A stretch of DNA of 64,000 nucleotides from Warburgia ugandensis (Eukaryota; Streptophyta; Magnoliopsida; Canellales; Canellaceae), in assembly GCA_035236585.1 (NCBI GenBank), contig CP141127.1, positions 69,607,495 to 69,671,494 of the forward strand, in the 5' to 3' direction. The notes under the pieces are model-generated. The model was not told where the DNA came from. It worked only from the letters and a program-made list of their open reading frames with translations, and ran no database searches. The translations under genes and the position numbers were made by a program. Within the stretch, counting starts at the first letter, position 1, and each line of letters opens with the position of its first letter. Positions 1-11,668 of this stretch are shown one piece after another.

Positions 1-479
1 TTCCAATCTATTAATAAATGACTATGTGAGCAGCTCCTTCAGTATGGGGTTTTTATGTTACACTATTCAGCTGACATGTTTATGTTTACATTGCTTTGTT
101 CTAGTTTTTTCCTTCTGAGTTTAAGGATTTTAAGCACATGCGAACCATCTTTGGTATCTTAGTTCTTTATCTCTAGCCTTGACCTTTTTTTCTAACAGAA
201 TTATGAAGCTGACTTTTGGATATATTTATTTCATTGAGGTCTATGATCAAGTCTTTCAATGTCTGGGTAAACTTGCTATTTGTTTTACTTTATATCTTTT
301 CATTATGGTACTAAGTTTGATGGAAATAATGTTCTGCTGTTATGGTTTCATATGAAGTTTTCTGTCACTATTTTGTTTAGCCACATATAACTGAACTTGG
401 TTATTTAGCTTGAGAGATTAACGAGTTATTTATCATTTCTTTATGGAAGAATCAATTGATTGACATGTATGCTGTGTAG
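1..479 (+). other. CBP60 intron, 3' part (first visible intron)
   Basis: AT-rich, stop-rich sequence leading to a splice acceptor (AG at 478-479) before the first visible CBP60 exon. No exon with a start codon and CBP60 N-terminus was found here, so the first coding exon lies left of the window. Confidence 0.6.
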
Positions 480-555
480 CGTAATTGTGGAAGCTCTTAA
501 GGTGGATAGTCTGCAGAAGCTTTGCTCGTCGCTGGAGCCGATTCTGCGTAGAGTG
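480..555 (+). CDS. CBP60: CBP60 exon: conserved N-terminal helix
   Basis: The acceptor is AG at 478-479 and the donor GTAAGA is at 556. Base 480 completes a codon begun in the unseen upstream exon, then 25 codons follow from 481 ([13 protein letters not shown]...LEPILRRV). Confidence 0.9.
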
Positions 556-1489
556 GTAAGAAATGCAAATTTGTGAAATTCAAACTTATGCTCTCCTCTC
601 CTGATAGTTGTCTCTTTTTCGCATGGAATATTCCCAATGGATTGTGATTGATGCTTGAGATTTTGAAGTGATTTGTTGTAAAGCTCATTGATGTATAATT
701 GCTGTAAAGTTAGAATTGGCAAGATGAACCATTTGATCATAGAGTGAACCATATAACTCTTATACTCTTTTAGCTTTGGACCTACTACATGTTTCTGATA
801 ATGATGACTGCACAAATGAGATGATCTGTTGGGTTTCAGGGATCACAATTGGTCAGTTCTTGAAGTTGGAACACTAAATATATGTAATAAATCAGGTAGA
901 ATTCTGAGGATCATCATCACCATGATGAGCTAAAAGTTGTGTCAGAGTTTGGCCTTGGCTTCAGTCAAAATTGGAGGGTGCTTTTGATTGGTTTATGGAA
1001 AACAGGGAACATGAGATGGATGACACCAAGTTGGAACATAAATACTGTTACAGATTAAATGGGCACTAATCTTGATGAGCATCATTAAGCTGACAAGCAG
1101 CAATAAGAGTCAGAGGTTGACATTTGAAGCTGGGGCATGAGTTTAGAATTGAAGGAAGTTTTTGTTTTGGGTTATGGTAAATGTTATGGAGTTTATCAAG
1201 TTACCATGTTAAAAAGAGTAACTCCTGTTTGGTAGATGGCGAGGTATGCTTTGGGTTATGGTAAATGTCATGGAGTATTTGTTTTGGGTTTAGTTTCTAG
1301 ATCTGAACTGGAATTTTTGGGAGATAGAAAGACCTGCAATTGATATGCTGCAGTTCAATTTAATTGAGAAGTAGAAAGGTGATGCTGGAGGGAGGGTCTA
1401 GAGGTTTCTGTCTAGTGGAAGTAAACTTTTACCCGGAGAATAATATGCAAATATTCCTCCAGAAGCTGCTCCAACAGCCATACCCATGT

Positions 1490-1573
<84 letters not shown>

Positions 1574-4500
1574 ATATCTTTATGCTATTTCCTTTGTAGG
1601 TTTAGAATATCGTTTGACTTTCTTGATTGCTTGTCTAGTCCTCTACAGACACATTAGCTTGTGGCACTTTCCATTAGACATTCGGGGTTGCTTGCGAAAT
1701 TGAATGTAGAAGATATTTGTTTCTGTGTATGTTATGAGGGGCGCCACATCTCTCTCTCTCTTATATCTTCATGCTATGTGCCTTTGTAGGTTTAGATTGT
1801 CGTTTGACTTTCTTGATTGTTTGTTTAGTTCTCTACAAACACGTTAGCCTGTGGCACTTTCCATTAGGCATGCAGGGTTGCTTTAGAAATTGAATGTAGA
1901 AGATATTTGTTTCTGTGTATGTTATGATACTTGAACCATTCAGATGATTGTACCTCTGAAAAAATACACTAAATAATATGTTCTGATTTCTCTGAGATGT
2001 TGCAAGTGTTGGTTGTGGCATTAAATTTTCTTGAGTGGTGATCTGTCTTGACAAATACTGAAGTCACTGTTGTTTCATTTGGAGGGAAATTTTCCATGGC
2101 TTTTTATATAATTTGCTAATCAAAATCAAAGAGATAGGAGATTGAAGGTTGGAGTCCATATGATAAATTTCTTGTTTACAGGATCTTTGTTTCTTTTTCT
2201 TGGGAATGCGATTTTGAAGCAGTGATTATTTTAAGGATTGGGGGGGGGGCAGCCCCAGTGCACTAAGTTCCCGCCTATGCGGGGTCCAGGGAAGGGGCGG
2301 ACCACAAGGGCCTAAAGTACACAGCCTTACCTTGCATTTTGCAAGAGGCTGTTTCCATGCCTTGAACCTGTGACCTCAAGGTCACACGACGACAACTTAT
2401 ACCATTGTGCCAAGGCACCCCTTCCAAAACCAAAACCAACTTAAATAACACACTGACACATCTAAAATTCAGAAGTACAGCAAGGGCCCAAAACGAAATG
2501 ATTTATTTGGAGTAACATTTATGGTGGAACTTTATGAATGGGTTCCTCTGTTAATGATTGATAGTTGGGTAATTCCTTGGGAGAAGCTTCTGTCAATGCT
2601 GTTTTGTAGAAGTCTTATTTCTAGAGTAGCTTTTGTAACCAGTGTAATTAGCTAAAACTGTTACAGACCTAGTCTTTTTGAGCCCTCCAACTATAATGAT
2701 TTTTCTTCAACTTGTTAGAGCTTCCATATGTGTGTTAGGCAATGCATGCTACAGTTATATTTATTTCGTTTATGGCTATTAATCTGAGATCAGAATAATG
2801 CATATTTCATGTTGGTAACATGTGATCCTTAAGATTGCTATATATTCTGCAGTCTCTTTGACATTTGCAAAAAATATTAGTCCTTACTCATGTATCATTT
2901 GAAAGATCTTCTATGTTCTAGTCGGTAGATGGGAAAATACTTCCTGCTGCTGAATTCCCCATCTGATTATATTTTTTGCCCGTACACAGTGTAATTTGTA
3001 AGTGATTTTTCTGTCGTTTTAATACTTCTGCAGGTTAGTGAAGAAGTTGAGCGTGCTTTAGCGAAGTTAGGCCCTGCTAGGGTTGGTGGGAGGTGCGATT
3101 ACCTTCTTTCAGAAAAATAAAACTATGTGAATGAATACTTCTATCTTTACTTACCAATTCAGATTACTTCTCACATATTTTTGAGTGCTCTTGAGAGTTA
3201 ACACTGTTGTCTTATGTTGTTAACATTAGTCTGCTTATTGGAAAATGAAATCATTCATTAAGTAAACTTCATCTCAGGTTTTGTGTTGATTGGGTTTGTT
3301 CAGCTTTCTTGTCTGTGGTTCATAGTTTAACACAATGGATGATACCTGTGTGAGGTGAAATTTCACAGATTCTTTATGGTTATATATAAAATCTTACAAC
3401 AAGCAACTAGGTTTCATTCTGGAATATGCATAATCTATTGTGTCATTAGTTTGTATCAATTATTTCTTGTAATTGACTTTTGAATCAGTAGTCTTTATAA
3501 GTTAGGGTATTTTTCTGTACCTTCTACACAAGTCATTGATGAATCTATTGCTTAGATGGACATCCTCAAATAGCTGTATTGCTGGGCTGATATTGTCCCA
3601 TAGCCTTGAGGTTTCAAGAAATATTGCCTTCTGCTGCTATCCATATCTACTCCATTCTGCATACTGAAAATTTATATCATATCCAAGGATCACTAATGTG
3701 TGTGTGTGTGTTCGAGTGTGCATGCGCATAACTCCTTTCTGGACTTGGAAACTTAATTTTTGTGACAGTCCCAGGAGTGACTCATTGGATCCAAACTGCA
3801 CTCATGCATGACTCTTTTCGGATTTTGGAAACCTAATTTTCATCACAATGCCGGGAGTGGCTCATTGGATCCATCTTGCACGCTTGTATGTGTCATGTGT
3901 GTAAATATCTAATGTAGTTATTTTGTTAGTTTTTAGTTTTGAGTTACACATCACAATCCATATTTATGATGTTTAGGGGACATTTGGTTCTTTGAGGCCT
4001 GTACTCTTGACTTGTTCAAGCTGTTAAGCACTTCTATTGTTCGCTCATCGTTTCTTTTCTTTCTCTTTTTGACCTTTTTGTTCCTAAATGTTTTTTATGA
4101 CCCTTAGGGAATGGCCCTGTTTCAGGAAACTTGAAAATGAGGAAAGAGTTGTTTAATTGAGTCTTTCAACCATTTATATTTCATACAAAACTTATGCTAT
4201 TGAAGGAGAGCGTTGGCTCAACGGTAGAGTTGTCGTCGTGTGACCTTGAAATCACTGGTTCAAGGTGTGAAAATAGCCTCTTGCAAAAATGCAAGGTAAG
4301 GCTGTGTACTATAGATCCTTGAGGGTTGCCCCTTCCTCGGACCCCGCATATGTGGGAGCTTCGTGCATTGGGTGCCCTTTTTTTGTTCCTTTTACAAAAC
4401 TTATGCTACTATTAATTTTAGAGAAATCCATCCAGACTGAGTTTTGGGTCTGACTCCGAAATTCCTCATTGCTAGCTCAACCTCTGGATGATTTGACCCA

Positions 4501-7500
4501 ATCATCTTGTTGGTTTTCTCCCATTTAAGCTATCTGCAAAAAATCATGCCCATTGGATGCTTTTAGCTACTAGCTTACTAGTTTTTTCTGTTGCAAAATT
4601 GAATGGTCATGATTTTGAAACCCAAAAATGCATTGCTAAAATCATCCAATGGTCGTGAATTTTAGTGTCTAACCAATCTAAGGGACGTTGAACAAGATGG
4701 ATAGGTCAGATCATCCAAAGGTGGCGCTTACCTAGGCTGGGTTTTTGGAGTCAGTCCCGCAACTCAGTCTGGATAGCATTTCTCTTAGTTTTAATATTTT
4801 TATTGGCATCTTGAGAGTGCCATGGTAAACTTTGCTGTTCAGGAAGATCTTGCTGCTGGGAACGTGCTGTCTTTTCTTCTCATTAGTTTGAACTTCGATG
4901 TGCTTTTGGCTTGTATCATTTGCACCTTTTTCCCAAGATTATGTTAGAGTTTATAATGATTATTAATGCTTCAAGAACAACATGGGAACACATTAGAGTC
5001 CCAGGTGAACCTATCTAGCTCATAATGATTCATGAAAATCTGGCTATTGTGTTTTTGTTCAACCAAACATGGTTATTGTACCATCTGAATGTACCAAGAA
5101 GTTGCATGAAGGTTTGATATTTCAGACTATTAACTTCTACTGATTGGGAGTTGCAGGGATTATGTATGGGTGGGGGAAGGGTTATTTTTTGTTATGGAGT
5201 GGCATTTTAAGGATGGAATCTAGCTAATTATCAACATGTAGACATTTGGAGTGACATGTTGAAAGATCCACTCTACCTCTAGGATGCTTTTATGTATTTT
5301 GGTCCTTGCCAATAGGCCAATGATCGGTGAAATTAGGTTTATAATGTAAGTGTCATTCTCAATTTATTTCATTCTTAATGGCTGCTACATGAAAATGGTT
5401 GGTCACATTGCTAAGTTTTGTTTTGTACATCTCCATGTTCGTGAGAGAGGTTCCTCCTAATTGATTGCTCCCTGATGGGACATATTCAGAATGGAGGCTA
5501 ATGCTTTTGGGAGGTCTTATAGGGCAGAGGTTTCCCTTCTAAGTGTTAGTACTTCTCTATAGAAGTAAACCACCCTCAGTTATGGCACACGTCAGTCACT
5601 TAACATTTTCGGCATTTGGATGACAAAGGTTCAAGGTCAGGCACATGGTTTTTTGTGGAAGATTCAAGTTGTGATGTTAGCTATGCTATCAACATAGATT
5701 CATGGGATTCACATCTTTATCCATTATAGGGTGCATAAAAGGTTGGAACACATTCTTTTTTAGTTTGGCAGATGATAGGTACTTCAAAATTTGACCATGA
5801 AGCTTCTTAGTGGCTGAGGTGCGAACCATCTTGGTGATGTTGAAATTCTTTTGGATAGTGAAGTTATGGAAGGGGGGTAATAGAAGGGTGTTTGATTAAA
5901 AGGGAGCTAGTATTGATAAGGCCATCTGCTCTTATCAATTTCTTCTTAAGAGCATTGGTTTTATCCATTTAATGCCATTGTATAATTGGAACTTCTCCAT
6001 TGGAAGCCACTTGATCAAAATGAGAAGCTTTATATGTCATTTCCTGAAATAAGGGATCTTCTTCAGGGAAGTTGGAACCAACCTAAACAGGCTGTAAATC
6101 TTGAAATAAAAGGGAAAGCTGTGGTTGGTGTTAGTGATCCAAGATGCTAGTGATTCATGACCCTTATTGCCATCCTTTAAAATTTTTGTCAAAGGTATTG
6201 GTACTACTTTCCTGTTGGGGTGGGGGGAAGGTTTTCCGATGTTTATTACTTGGGTATTTGATTGTCACTTTAGTCTCATAGGATTTTGTACATCAGTACA
6301 GGACTGATTGTTTATGCATCTATTTTGTATTTCAAGAAATGCTGACGAGGTTGAAGATGCTCTTCCCATAAGTGCTGTGCTTTTTGGAGTTATTTCTTCC
6401 TCTGCTATTATCATCTTTTCTTGTTTTGTAAAAACATAGAAGCACTCTGGATCTCCCTTCAAGTCAATGTTATCAAGCTTAACTTTGAGCATTACTCTTT
6501 GGAAAATCCATTTTTTGTAAAGTTTGAAGATCTATTTAGGTATGACAAGTGGAAGGTATTCTTGAAGCCTATCAAAGATCCAATTGAGGTTGAAGTACCT
6601 CATTATCATCATCATCATCATCAAGACCTTATCCCAATTAGGGGTCGGCCACATGAATCTTATTCCTCCATTCCTCTCTATTAAGTATCATAGTTTCATT
6701 TAGTCCCAAAGTTTTTAAAGCTTTCCTCACCACTTCTATCTACGTTCTTTTGGGCTTTCCCCTTTCCTTTTTAGAACCTTTTACTTGCATTGCCTCACTC
6801 CTAACCGGTGCTGTTTTCGGTCTCCTATGGACATGAAGTCTAATCTCCCTTATTTTGTTTCCTATTGGTGCTACCTCTAAATTTTCTCTAATATTTTCAT
6901 TTCTAATTCTATCATTTCTTGTCACACCACTCATCCATCTCAACATCCTCATTTTTGTGATGCTCATCCTATGAGCATGATGTTTCTTAACTGCCCAACA
7001 TTCTGATCTACAAAGCATGGCTGGCCCTATGGCCATTCTATAGAATTTTCCTTTTAGTTTGAGTGGCCCCTGCCGATCACCCAAAACTCTAGATGCACAT
7101 CTTCATTTCTTCCAACTTGCTTGGATTCTCTTTGTAACCTCCCTCCCAATCTCTCCACTCTCATGAATCATTGATCTCAATTACCAAAAGTGGTCTTTTA
7201 CGTAGATTTCTTGGTTACCAATCTTGACTGGTGTTCTACTCCTACTACTCTCCTTGCTAAAATGTATCATTGGTCCTAAGTACCTAATGAAAAGAAAAAT
7301 AATCACCTGTGCATCATTCCAATGCCTGAAATGAGAGATTAATGTATGGTTTTTTAGTTAGGAGAATCCGTCAAATATGATAGATCCACCCACCTTTCAT
7401 AGCTGTAGAGATTCCTGCGTAAAAGTACATAAGATTAATAGCATCAGTGCTTGTTATGGCCATTTGTTGTAAATATTGTTGGAGAAGGCAGTGACCAAAC

Positions 7501-10500
7501 TGCTAGGTTTAGAAAAGGTCTAAATAGGACATCTCTTTAATTGAGCAATGTCTGCCCATTTTGTAACTTTTGGCCATGATCCTCTAAAATGCGACGCTAA
7601 AAAATGCAATTAAGTTTTCCTTTTGATTCTCTGTAATAATTCAAATGTCAGAATTGATATAATATATTATTGTTAACAAATATTTGAGCTTCAACTGGAT
7701 GGATAGTTGATGAACTTTGACATTGATGCAGTCCTGCTGTAGTCTGTTACCTGTTGTTGTGCTGCTGGTTGTCATCATCTTCATCTAGGCCTTATCCTGA
7801 TTAGGGCTCGGCCACATGAACCTTATTCCTCCATTGCCTTCTATTAAGTGTCATGGCATCATTTAGTTCAAAAGTTTTAAATCTTTTCTCACCACTTCTA
7901 TCCATATTGTTTTGGGCCTTCTCCTTGCCCTTTTAGAATCTTTGACTTCGTTTGACTCACTCCTTCTAACTGGTGCCATTTTCAGTCTCTGTTGGATGTT
8001 GTGTTGCTAATACAAAAATTAATATGTCTGTATGTAGCTAATGTAGCCATAGAGCAAATTAAAATGTATATAAGTTTTTGGGTCTGTGGCTTCTGTCTCT
8101 TTAATTTCTCATTGTTGTATTTTTCCTGCTTTATTCCATTAAACACATGAGTTTTTCTTATTATAAATATATTTCTGCATTATTCTTTTAACTCTAGAAG
8201 ATGCAGGTCTTCGCCCAAAAGAATAGAAGGGCCAGATGGGAGAAACTTGCAGCTTCATTTCAGGTCGAAGCTGTCTTTTCCTATCTTTACGGGAGGAAAA
8301 GTAGAAGGGGAGCAAGGTGCTGGGATTCATGTGGTGTTGGTTGATGCAAACACGGACCTTATCATAACATCAGGACCAGAGGCATCTGCAAAACTAGATG
8401 TTGTCGTGCTTGAAGGTGATTTCAATGATGAAGATGATGATAATTGGACCGAGGAACACTTTGAAAACCATGTAGTGAAAGAGCGTGAAGGGAAGAGGCC
8501 ATTGTTGACTGGGGACTTACAGGTCTCGTTAAAGGAAGGTGTAGGGACTCTTGGGGAGCTTATATTTACTGACAATTCAAGCTGGATAAGGAGTAGAAAA
8601 TTTAGGCTTGGCATAAAAGTTGCCTCGGGCTTCTGTGAGGGTGTCCGCATTCGCGAGGCAAAAACAGAGCCTTTCACTGTTAAAGATCACAGAGGGGAAT
8701 GTAGGTTTCCTGTATCTATACAATTTTTAATTTCTCTAGTTATATATGTTTGTTACCGGGTTTTCATCTCTACATTTCTTTTTTTTTGGCAGTGTACAAG
8801 AAGCACTATCCACCGGCATTAAGTGATGACGTATGGAGATTGGAGAAGATAGGGAAGGATGGAGCTTTCCACAAGAGGTTGAACAAAGCTGGAATTTATA
8901 CTGTTGAAGATTTTCTCCGCCTCGTAGTTAGGGATGCTCCGAGACTGCGAAATGTAAGATCATATATCGATTATTTAGTAGGAAACTCTTGTGCCCTCTC
9001 CTGTAGTTCTGATCTTATTTGATGAGTACAGATCCTTGGGAGTGGCATGTCAACTAAGATGTGGGAGATGCTTGTGGAGCATTCAAAGACTTGTGTCCTG
9101 AGTGGGAAGCTTTACATTTACTATGCTGATGACACAAGGAACGTTGGTGTTGTTTTCAACGATATATATGAGTTGAGGGGCCTCATTGCTGGTGGACAGT
9201 ATTATTCAGCAGAGACTCTATCTGACAGTCAGAAGGTGGGTTTATATTCTGTTAATGTCATATCATCTTCCACCATTTTGTCTTGGGTACTCTCATGTTT
9301 ATGATTTATACCTGTGAACTCTCATATAGAAAGTCAAAAAGAAGCAAGGAAATAAAATGATGTTGAACACCTTTTTGGCAGGTCTATGTGGATACATTGG
9401 TAAAGAAAGCATATGATAACTGGCTGCATGTTATAGAATATGATGGCCGGGCACTTTTGAACTCAAAACCTGGCAAAAGAGCTAGTACTTCCCGAGCTGA
9501 AGTTGCAACGGGAGCAGCAGATTATCCTGCCTCCTTTGATCAGCAGGTTTCCCATTCACACCTCCCTGACCCAGTTCCTCGAGAGCAGGCTTCAGTGGAT
9601 TCTGGTCTGGCTGCTGTAGGTGAGTGGAGTTATAGATTGCAGTGACAGATATTGTTGTTTCTAGGAGAAAGAATGCTAAGCAGTCATTAAAAATTTGGTT
9701 AGACATATATAGCTTTCGGATTTGCTTTAAAACACCATAATTTTCTTTTTAAATGTATAAAACTACAATAGATTGGTCTGCAATGTCAGATATGGGTTTA
9801 AGTTGCAGAAAATTCTTTTCAAAGTCTAGATTATAGAGCCTCTTTAATGTCTTTCCAAAATTTTCAAAAGCTCAGTTTATTTATGGTGTTGGGAGTGATG
9901 TTTGTACTTTCGTATGTTGGTCATGGCAATCTTTACATTTTTAACATTCCTCGTTGAATGTTGACCAGAAAGAAAAGTTTAAATTTGGAATATTACCAGT
10001 ATCCTATATTAGACTGCTATTCATAATCTGTCGTTATTGATCTATTTGTCTGCGTGCTCACCACTTACTGCTCACCTCGTTGAATGCTGATTGGTTTCTG
10101 CTTTTTCCAGGAGGCTCAATTTCTACTGGGTATGACGAGAATTCTGCATCCCGATACCCAATTCATTCTCAGCATGACCCATCCAATGCTCATATCCACT
10201 TTGAAAGCACTTCATTTGGTCCACAGAACCAGCTAATTGGTTCCTCCAACCAAATCGAAGTAGCAAGAAATGATAACATGGTTGGCCTAGCACTAGGCCC
10301 TCCACAATCAGCAAGCATGGGATATCAGCCAATTGGTCCATCTGTCCAGTCGTCAAATCTTAATTCTTATGATGATTGGCCCCGCCAACGGGAAAACAGG
10401 GGTGTCGATGACTTCTTCACAGAAGAAGAAATCCGCATGAGAAGCCATGAAATGCTTGAGAATGAAGACATGCAACACCTGCTTCGCATCTTCAACATGG

Positions 10501-10715
10501 GTGGCACTGCTGTTCACACATCTGAAGATGGGTATTCATACCCATCATACATGTCATCCCCATTACCAAACTACAGCTTTGATGAGGATCGCAACAGGTC
10601 ATCAGGTAAAGCTGTTGTTGGATGGCTGAAGCTGAAAGCTGCTCTGAGATGGGGAATTTTTATCAGGAAGAAAGCTGCTGAGAAGCGAGCTCAGCTTGTT
10701 GAGTTGGATGATTAG
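480..10715 (+). CDS. CBP60: Calmodulin-binding protein 60 (CBP60) family, 5' partial, seven exons
   Basis: Plant-specific CBP60 transcription regulators bind calmodulin and DNA and act in the nucleus, mainly in salicylic-acid and pathogen-response control (family knowledge). Exons read from splice sites and frame: 480-555, 3034-3092, 8198 or 8207-8700, 8793-8953, 9032-9235, 9382-9619, 10111-10715. All introns are GT-AG, every junction keeps frame, and the total is about 611 codons to a TAG at 10713-10715. Visible family blocks in order are [80 protein letters not shown] and a C-terminal helix [20 protein letters not shown]. That basic amphipathic C-terminus is the calmodulin-binding segment of the CBP60A-F type, rather than SARD1, where it is absent. 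Only some 30-50 N-terminal residues should be missing. I see no internal stop or frameshift, so the gene is probably functional. The subgroup letter cannot be assigned by eye. Confidence 0.93.
1493..1572 (+). repeat. (CT)40 microsatellite
   Basis: An uninterrupted CT run of about 80 bases in a CBP60 intron. It sits at the left edge of the first unit of a 190-bp tandem duplication. Confidence 0.97.
1553..1925 (+). repeat. 190-bp tandem duplication, two units
   Basis: GTTTAG... starts at 1600 and again at 1790. The blocks from the CT run through ATGTAGAAGATATTTGTTTC match closely at a 190-bp offset. The second unit keeps a short CT run (about 1750-1760) where the first has 40 repeats, so the microsatellite expanded in one unit only. 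Confidence 0.9.
2241..2423 (-). mobile_element. Au-type SINE, minus strand
   Basis: Read on the minus strand, it shows a tRNA-like head with a box A-like TGGCACAATGG, GTCGTCGTGTGACCTTGAGG, a box B region, the family body GCCTCTTGCAAAATGCAAGG, and the end GCGGGAACTTAGTGCACTGG. A G10 run at 2240-2249 abuts its 3' end. No clear target duplication was found. It lies in a CBP60 intron, antisense to the gene. Confidence 0.85.
3034..3092 (+). CDS. CBP60: CBP60 exon: short microexon-like link
   Basis: Acceptor CAG ends at 3033 and donor GTGCGA starts at 3093. The 59 bases encode [19 protein letters not shown] plus two bases (AG) of an arginine codon completed by the next exon. The block matches the CBP60 segment just before the [15 protein letters not shown] signature. 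Confidence 0.9.
3725..3890 (+). repeat. 80-bp tandem duplication, two diverged units
   Basis: GGAAACTTAATTTT at 3747 and GGAAACCTAATTTT at 3827 are 80 bp apart. Each is followed by an AGGAGTGACTCATTGGATCC-like block. Confidence 0.75.
4200..4393 (+). mobile_element. Au-type SINE with 15-bp target-site duplication
   Basis: The tRNA-derived head has box A TGGCTCAACGG (4214-4224) and box B GGTTCAAGGTG (4257-4267). The family body GCCTCTTGCAAAAATGCAAG follows, and the end is GTGGGAGCTTCGTGCATTGG then a T run. The body is flanked by perfect repeats ACAAAACTTATGCTA at 4185-4199 and 4394-4408. SINEs are moved by LINE machinery and encode nothing. Confidence 0.92.
4411..4795. mobile_element. Foldback MITE-like element, nearly full-length hairpin
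   Basis: The left end (ATTAATTTTAGAGAAATCC...CCAGACTGAGTT, GACTCC) is matched by the reverse complement of the right end (AACTCAGTCTGGATAGC, TTTCTCTTAGTTTTAAT). Inner blocks pair too: TGGATGATTTGACC with the complement of GGTCAGATCATCCA, and CATTGGATG with CATCCAATGG. The two halves form one imperfect hairpin of about 385 bp. No transposase is present. The family is not identified, and the element abuts the SINE target duplication. Confidence 0.75.
6605..7260 (-). mobile_element. RTE-type LINE, 5'-truncated 3' fragment
   Basis: On the minus strand the frame at 7084-6740 reads [20 protein letters not shown] and [13 protein letters not shown], the conserved C-terminus of the plant RTE polymerase. 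The 3' end finishes in a (TCA)n tail on the + strand (6605-6622), as in the larger copy at 29788. The WFGH stretch seen in that copy is deleted here, so the fragment is dead. Confidence 0.85.
7768..7996 (-). mobile_element. RTE-type LINE, short 3' end fragment
   Basis: It matches the last about 220 bp of the copies at 6605 and 29788 (CTTATCCTGATTAGGGCTCG, CCACATGAACCTTATTCCTC). It is flanked by TGTTGTGCTGCT (7755-7766) and TGTTGTGTTGCT (7997-8008), a 12-bp target duplication with one mismatch. Confidence 0.8.
8198..8700 (+). CDS. CBP60: CBP60 exon: start of the central DNA-binding domain
   Basis: This exon begins the conserved core, with [20 protein letters not shown] near its start and an acidic [17 protein letters not shown] stretch. 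Two acceptors are in frame: AG at 8196-8197 and AG at 8205-8206. The second gives 8207-8700 and drops three residues (RCR). The donor is GTAGGT at 8701. Base 8700 is codon position 1 and is joined to TG of the next exon. Confidence 0.9.
8793..8953 (+). CDS. CBP60: CBP60 exon: [10 protein letters not shown] block
   Basis: A polypyrimidine run ending TTGGCAG precedes 8793, and the donor GTAAGA is at 8954. It encodes [20 protein letters not shown] and the helical segment ending APRLRN. The exon ends on a codon boundary. Confidence 0.92.
9032..9235 (+). CDS. CBP60: CBP60 exon: [12 protein letters not shown] block
   Basis: Acceptor TACAG ends at 9031 and donor GTGGGT starts at 9236. It holds 68 full codons with the conserved [20 protein letters not shown] and [12 protein letters not shown] segments of the CBP60 core. 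Confidence 0.92.
9382..9619 (+). CDS. CBP60: CBP60 exon: [16 protein letters not shown] block
   Basis: Acceptor GGCAG ends at 9381 and donor GTGAGT starts at 9620. The conserved core ends at [14 protein letters not shown]. After that comes a low-conservation linker rich in Ser, Ala and Pro. The exon ends in phase 1 (G of a glycine codon). Confidence 0.9.
10111..10715 (+). CDS. CBP60: CBP60 last coding exon: linker plus C-terminal calmodulin-binding helix
   Basis: Acceptor TTCCAG ends at 10110. The first part is Ser/Asn/Gln-rich and variable. The end carries [27 protein letters not shown] and the Lys/Trp-rich helix [20 protein letters not shown] before the stop at 10713-10715. An ATG at 10080 in the same frame is intronic. 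Confidence 0.92.
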
Positions 10716-11668
10716 CAGATTCTATTTTGGATGCCGTGGTTTTGGATTGAGGTTATCATAAACCTGGTGTCACAGTTTCTGCGCTTCCCTGGTGAAAATT
10801 TCTTCTATTCAAGCAACATCAGAATTTGTAGGATATGACTCCGCCTGACGAAGGATCTGACATTGTGCTAGAGTTCTGATCAAGTCAAGCTTATGAAAAT
10901 TGATAGAGATCATATGCTGCCAGGGAACAATCTGTTGTACAATTCCTAGCTGTACAGTGAGGTTCAACCTTAATATCCCGTCTTGTGTTTTCTCGATTAG
11001 GATGATCTTTCTATTAAGTTCTGACTTATGTGAATGACTGACGGGGTGGGGCATGTTTTAATGATACCCAACAAGTCGCCGTTAGTAGACTTGAAGGGAG
11101 TTCCTTTGCAGAAAGAGGTACGGTGAATTTGGGACCAATGATTTATAATGATCCACTTTATTTTTATGAAGACTCTCTGTGTAGCAGTTAACAGATGATT
11201 GTAGTGTATTCAGTCATTCGTACATGGTGCCGTGTGCTCCCCATATATGCACAGGTGATGGAAATTCCATGTCATGGTATGCTTGTCATTCTGTGAGTCG
11301 AGTAAAACGTATTCAACACACGAGGATGTAGGACCTACTTTCAGGAGGATAGGTAGTCCGTAAGTTTTTTGCAGATCTAGGGGGTCTTATTTAACTGCAT
11401 ATTTTGAGACTTTTTGTTGGCACGTCTCCTGTAATCTATGAGATGTGTCATATGTTCTGTGATATCTGAGATATGTCATATGTTCTTTGATATCTGGGAT
11501 ATGTGACATGTTCTGTGATATTTTTGGTGATGTTTTTGATGATTTCAGATATACATTACGAGAGATATTTTGTTTCTTAAACTGTTAATTTGCTTTATTA
11601 TTTAATGCTTTTACACTCCAGTGGATGCCACGAAAACTACAGTACTATACAGACTAGGTTGTATAGAG
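10716..11668 (+). other. CBP60 3' UTR and downstream flank
   Basis: The UTR begins after the stop at 10713-10715. No canonical AATAAA was fixed, so the polyadenylation point is unknown. At 11430-11530 short diverged repeats of GATATCTGAGATATGTCATA occur about every 40 bp. Confidence 0.5.

Larger units (their letters stand above)
556..3033 (+). other. CBP60 intron of 2.5 kb
   Basis: Non-coding DNA between two in-frame exons. It contains the CT microsatellite and 190-bp duplication (1553-1925) and a reverse Au SINE (2241-2423). Nothing else was recognised. Confidence 0.85.
3093..8197 (+). other. CBP60 intron of 5.1 kb
   Basis: A long intron that has collected a tandem duplication (3725-3890), an Au SINE with target duplication (4185-4408), a foldback MITE (4411-4795) and two RTE LINE 3' fragments (6605-7260 and 7768-7996). 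The stretch 4800-6600 shows no recognisable feature. Confidence 0.85.

Noticed and set aside
1364-1657. 97-codon frame with a long Ser-Leu run
   Set aside because: The run is the translated CT microsatellite inside a CBP60 intron.
6421-6684. Frame with a poly-histidine run (HYHHHHHQ)
   Set aside because: The His run is the (TCA)n tail of an RTE LINE and the frame crosses the element boundary.
6593-7285. AAGTACCT as target duplication of the RTE fragment at 6605
   Set aside because: CCTAAGTACC is itself part of the RTE sequence (compare about 30370), so the match may be internal to the element.
8327-8677. 116-codon minus-strand frame
   Set aside because: Exact antisense shadow of the CBP60 core exon.
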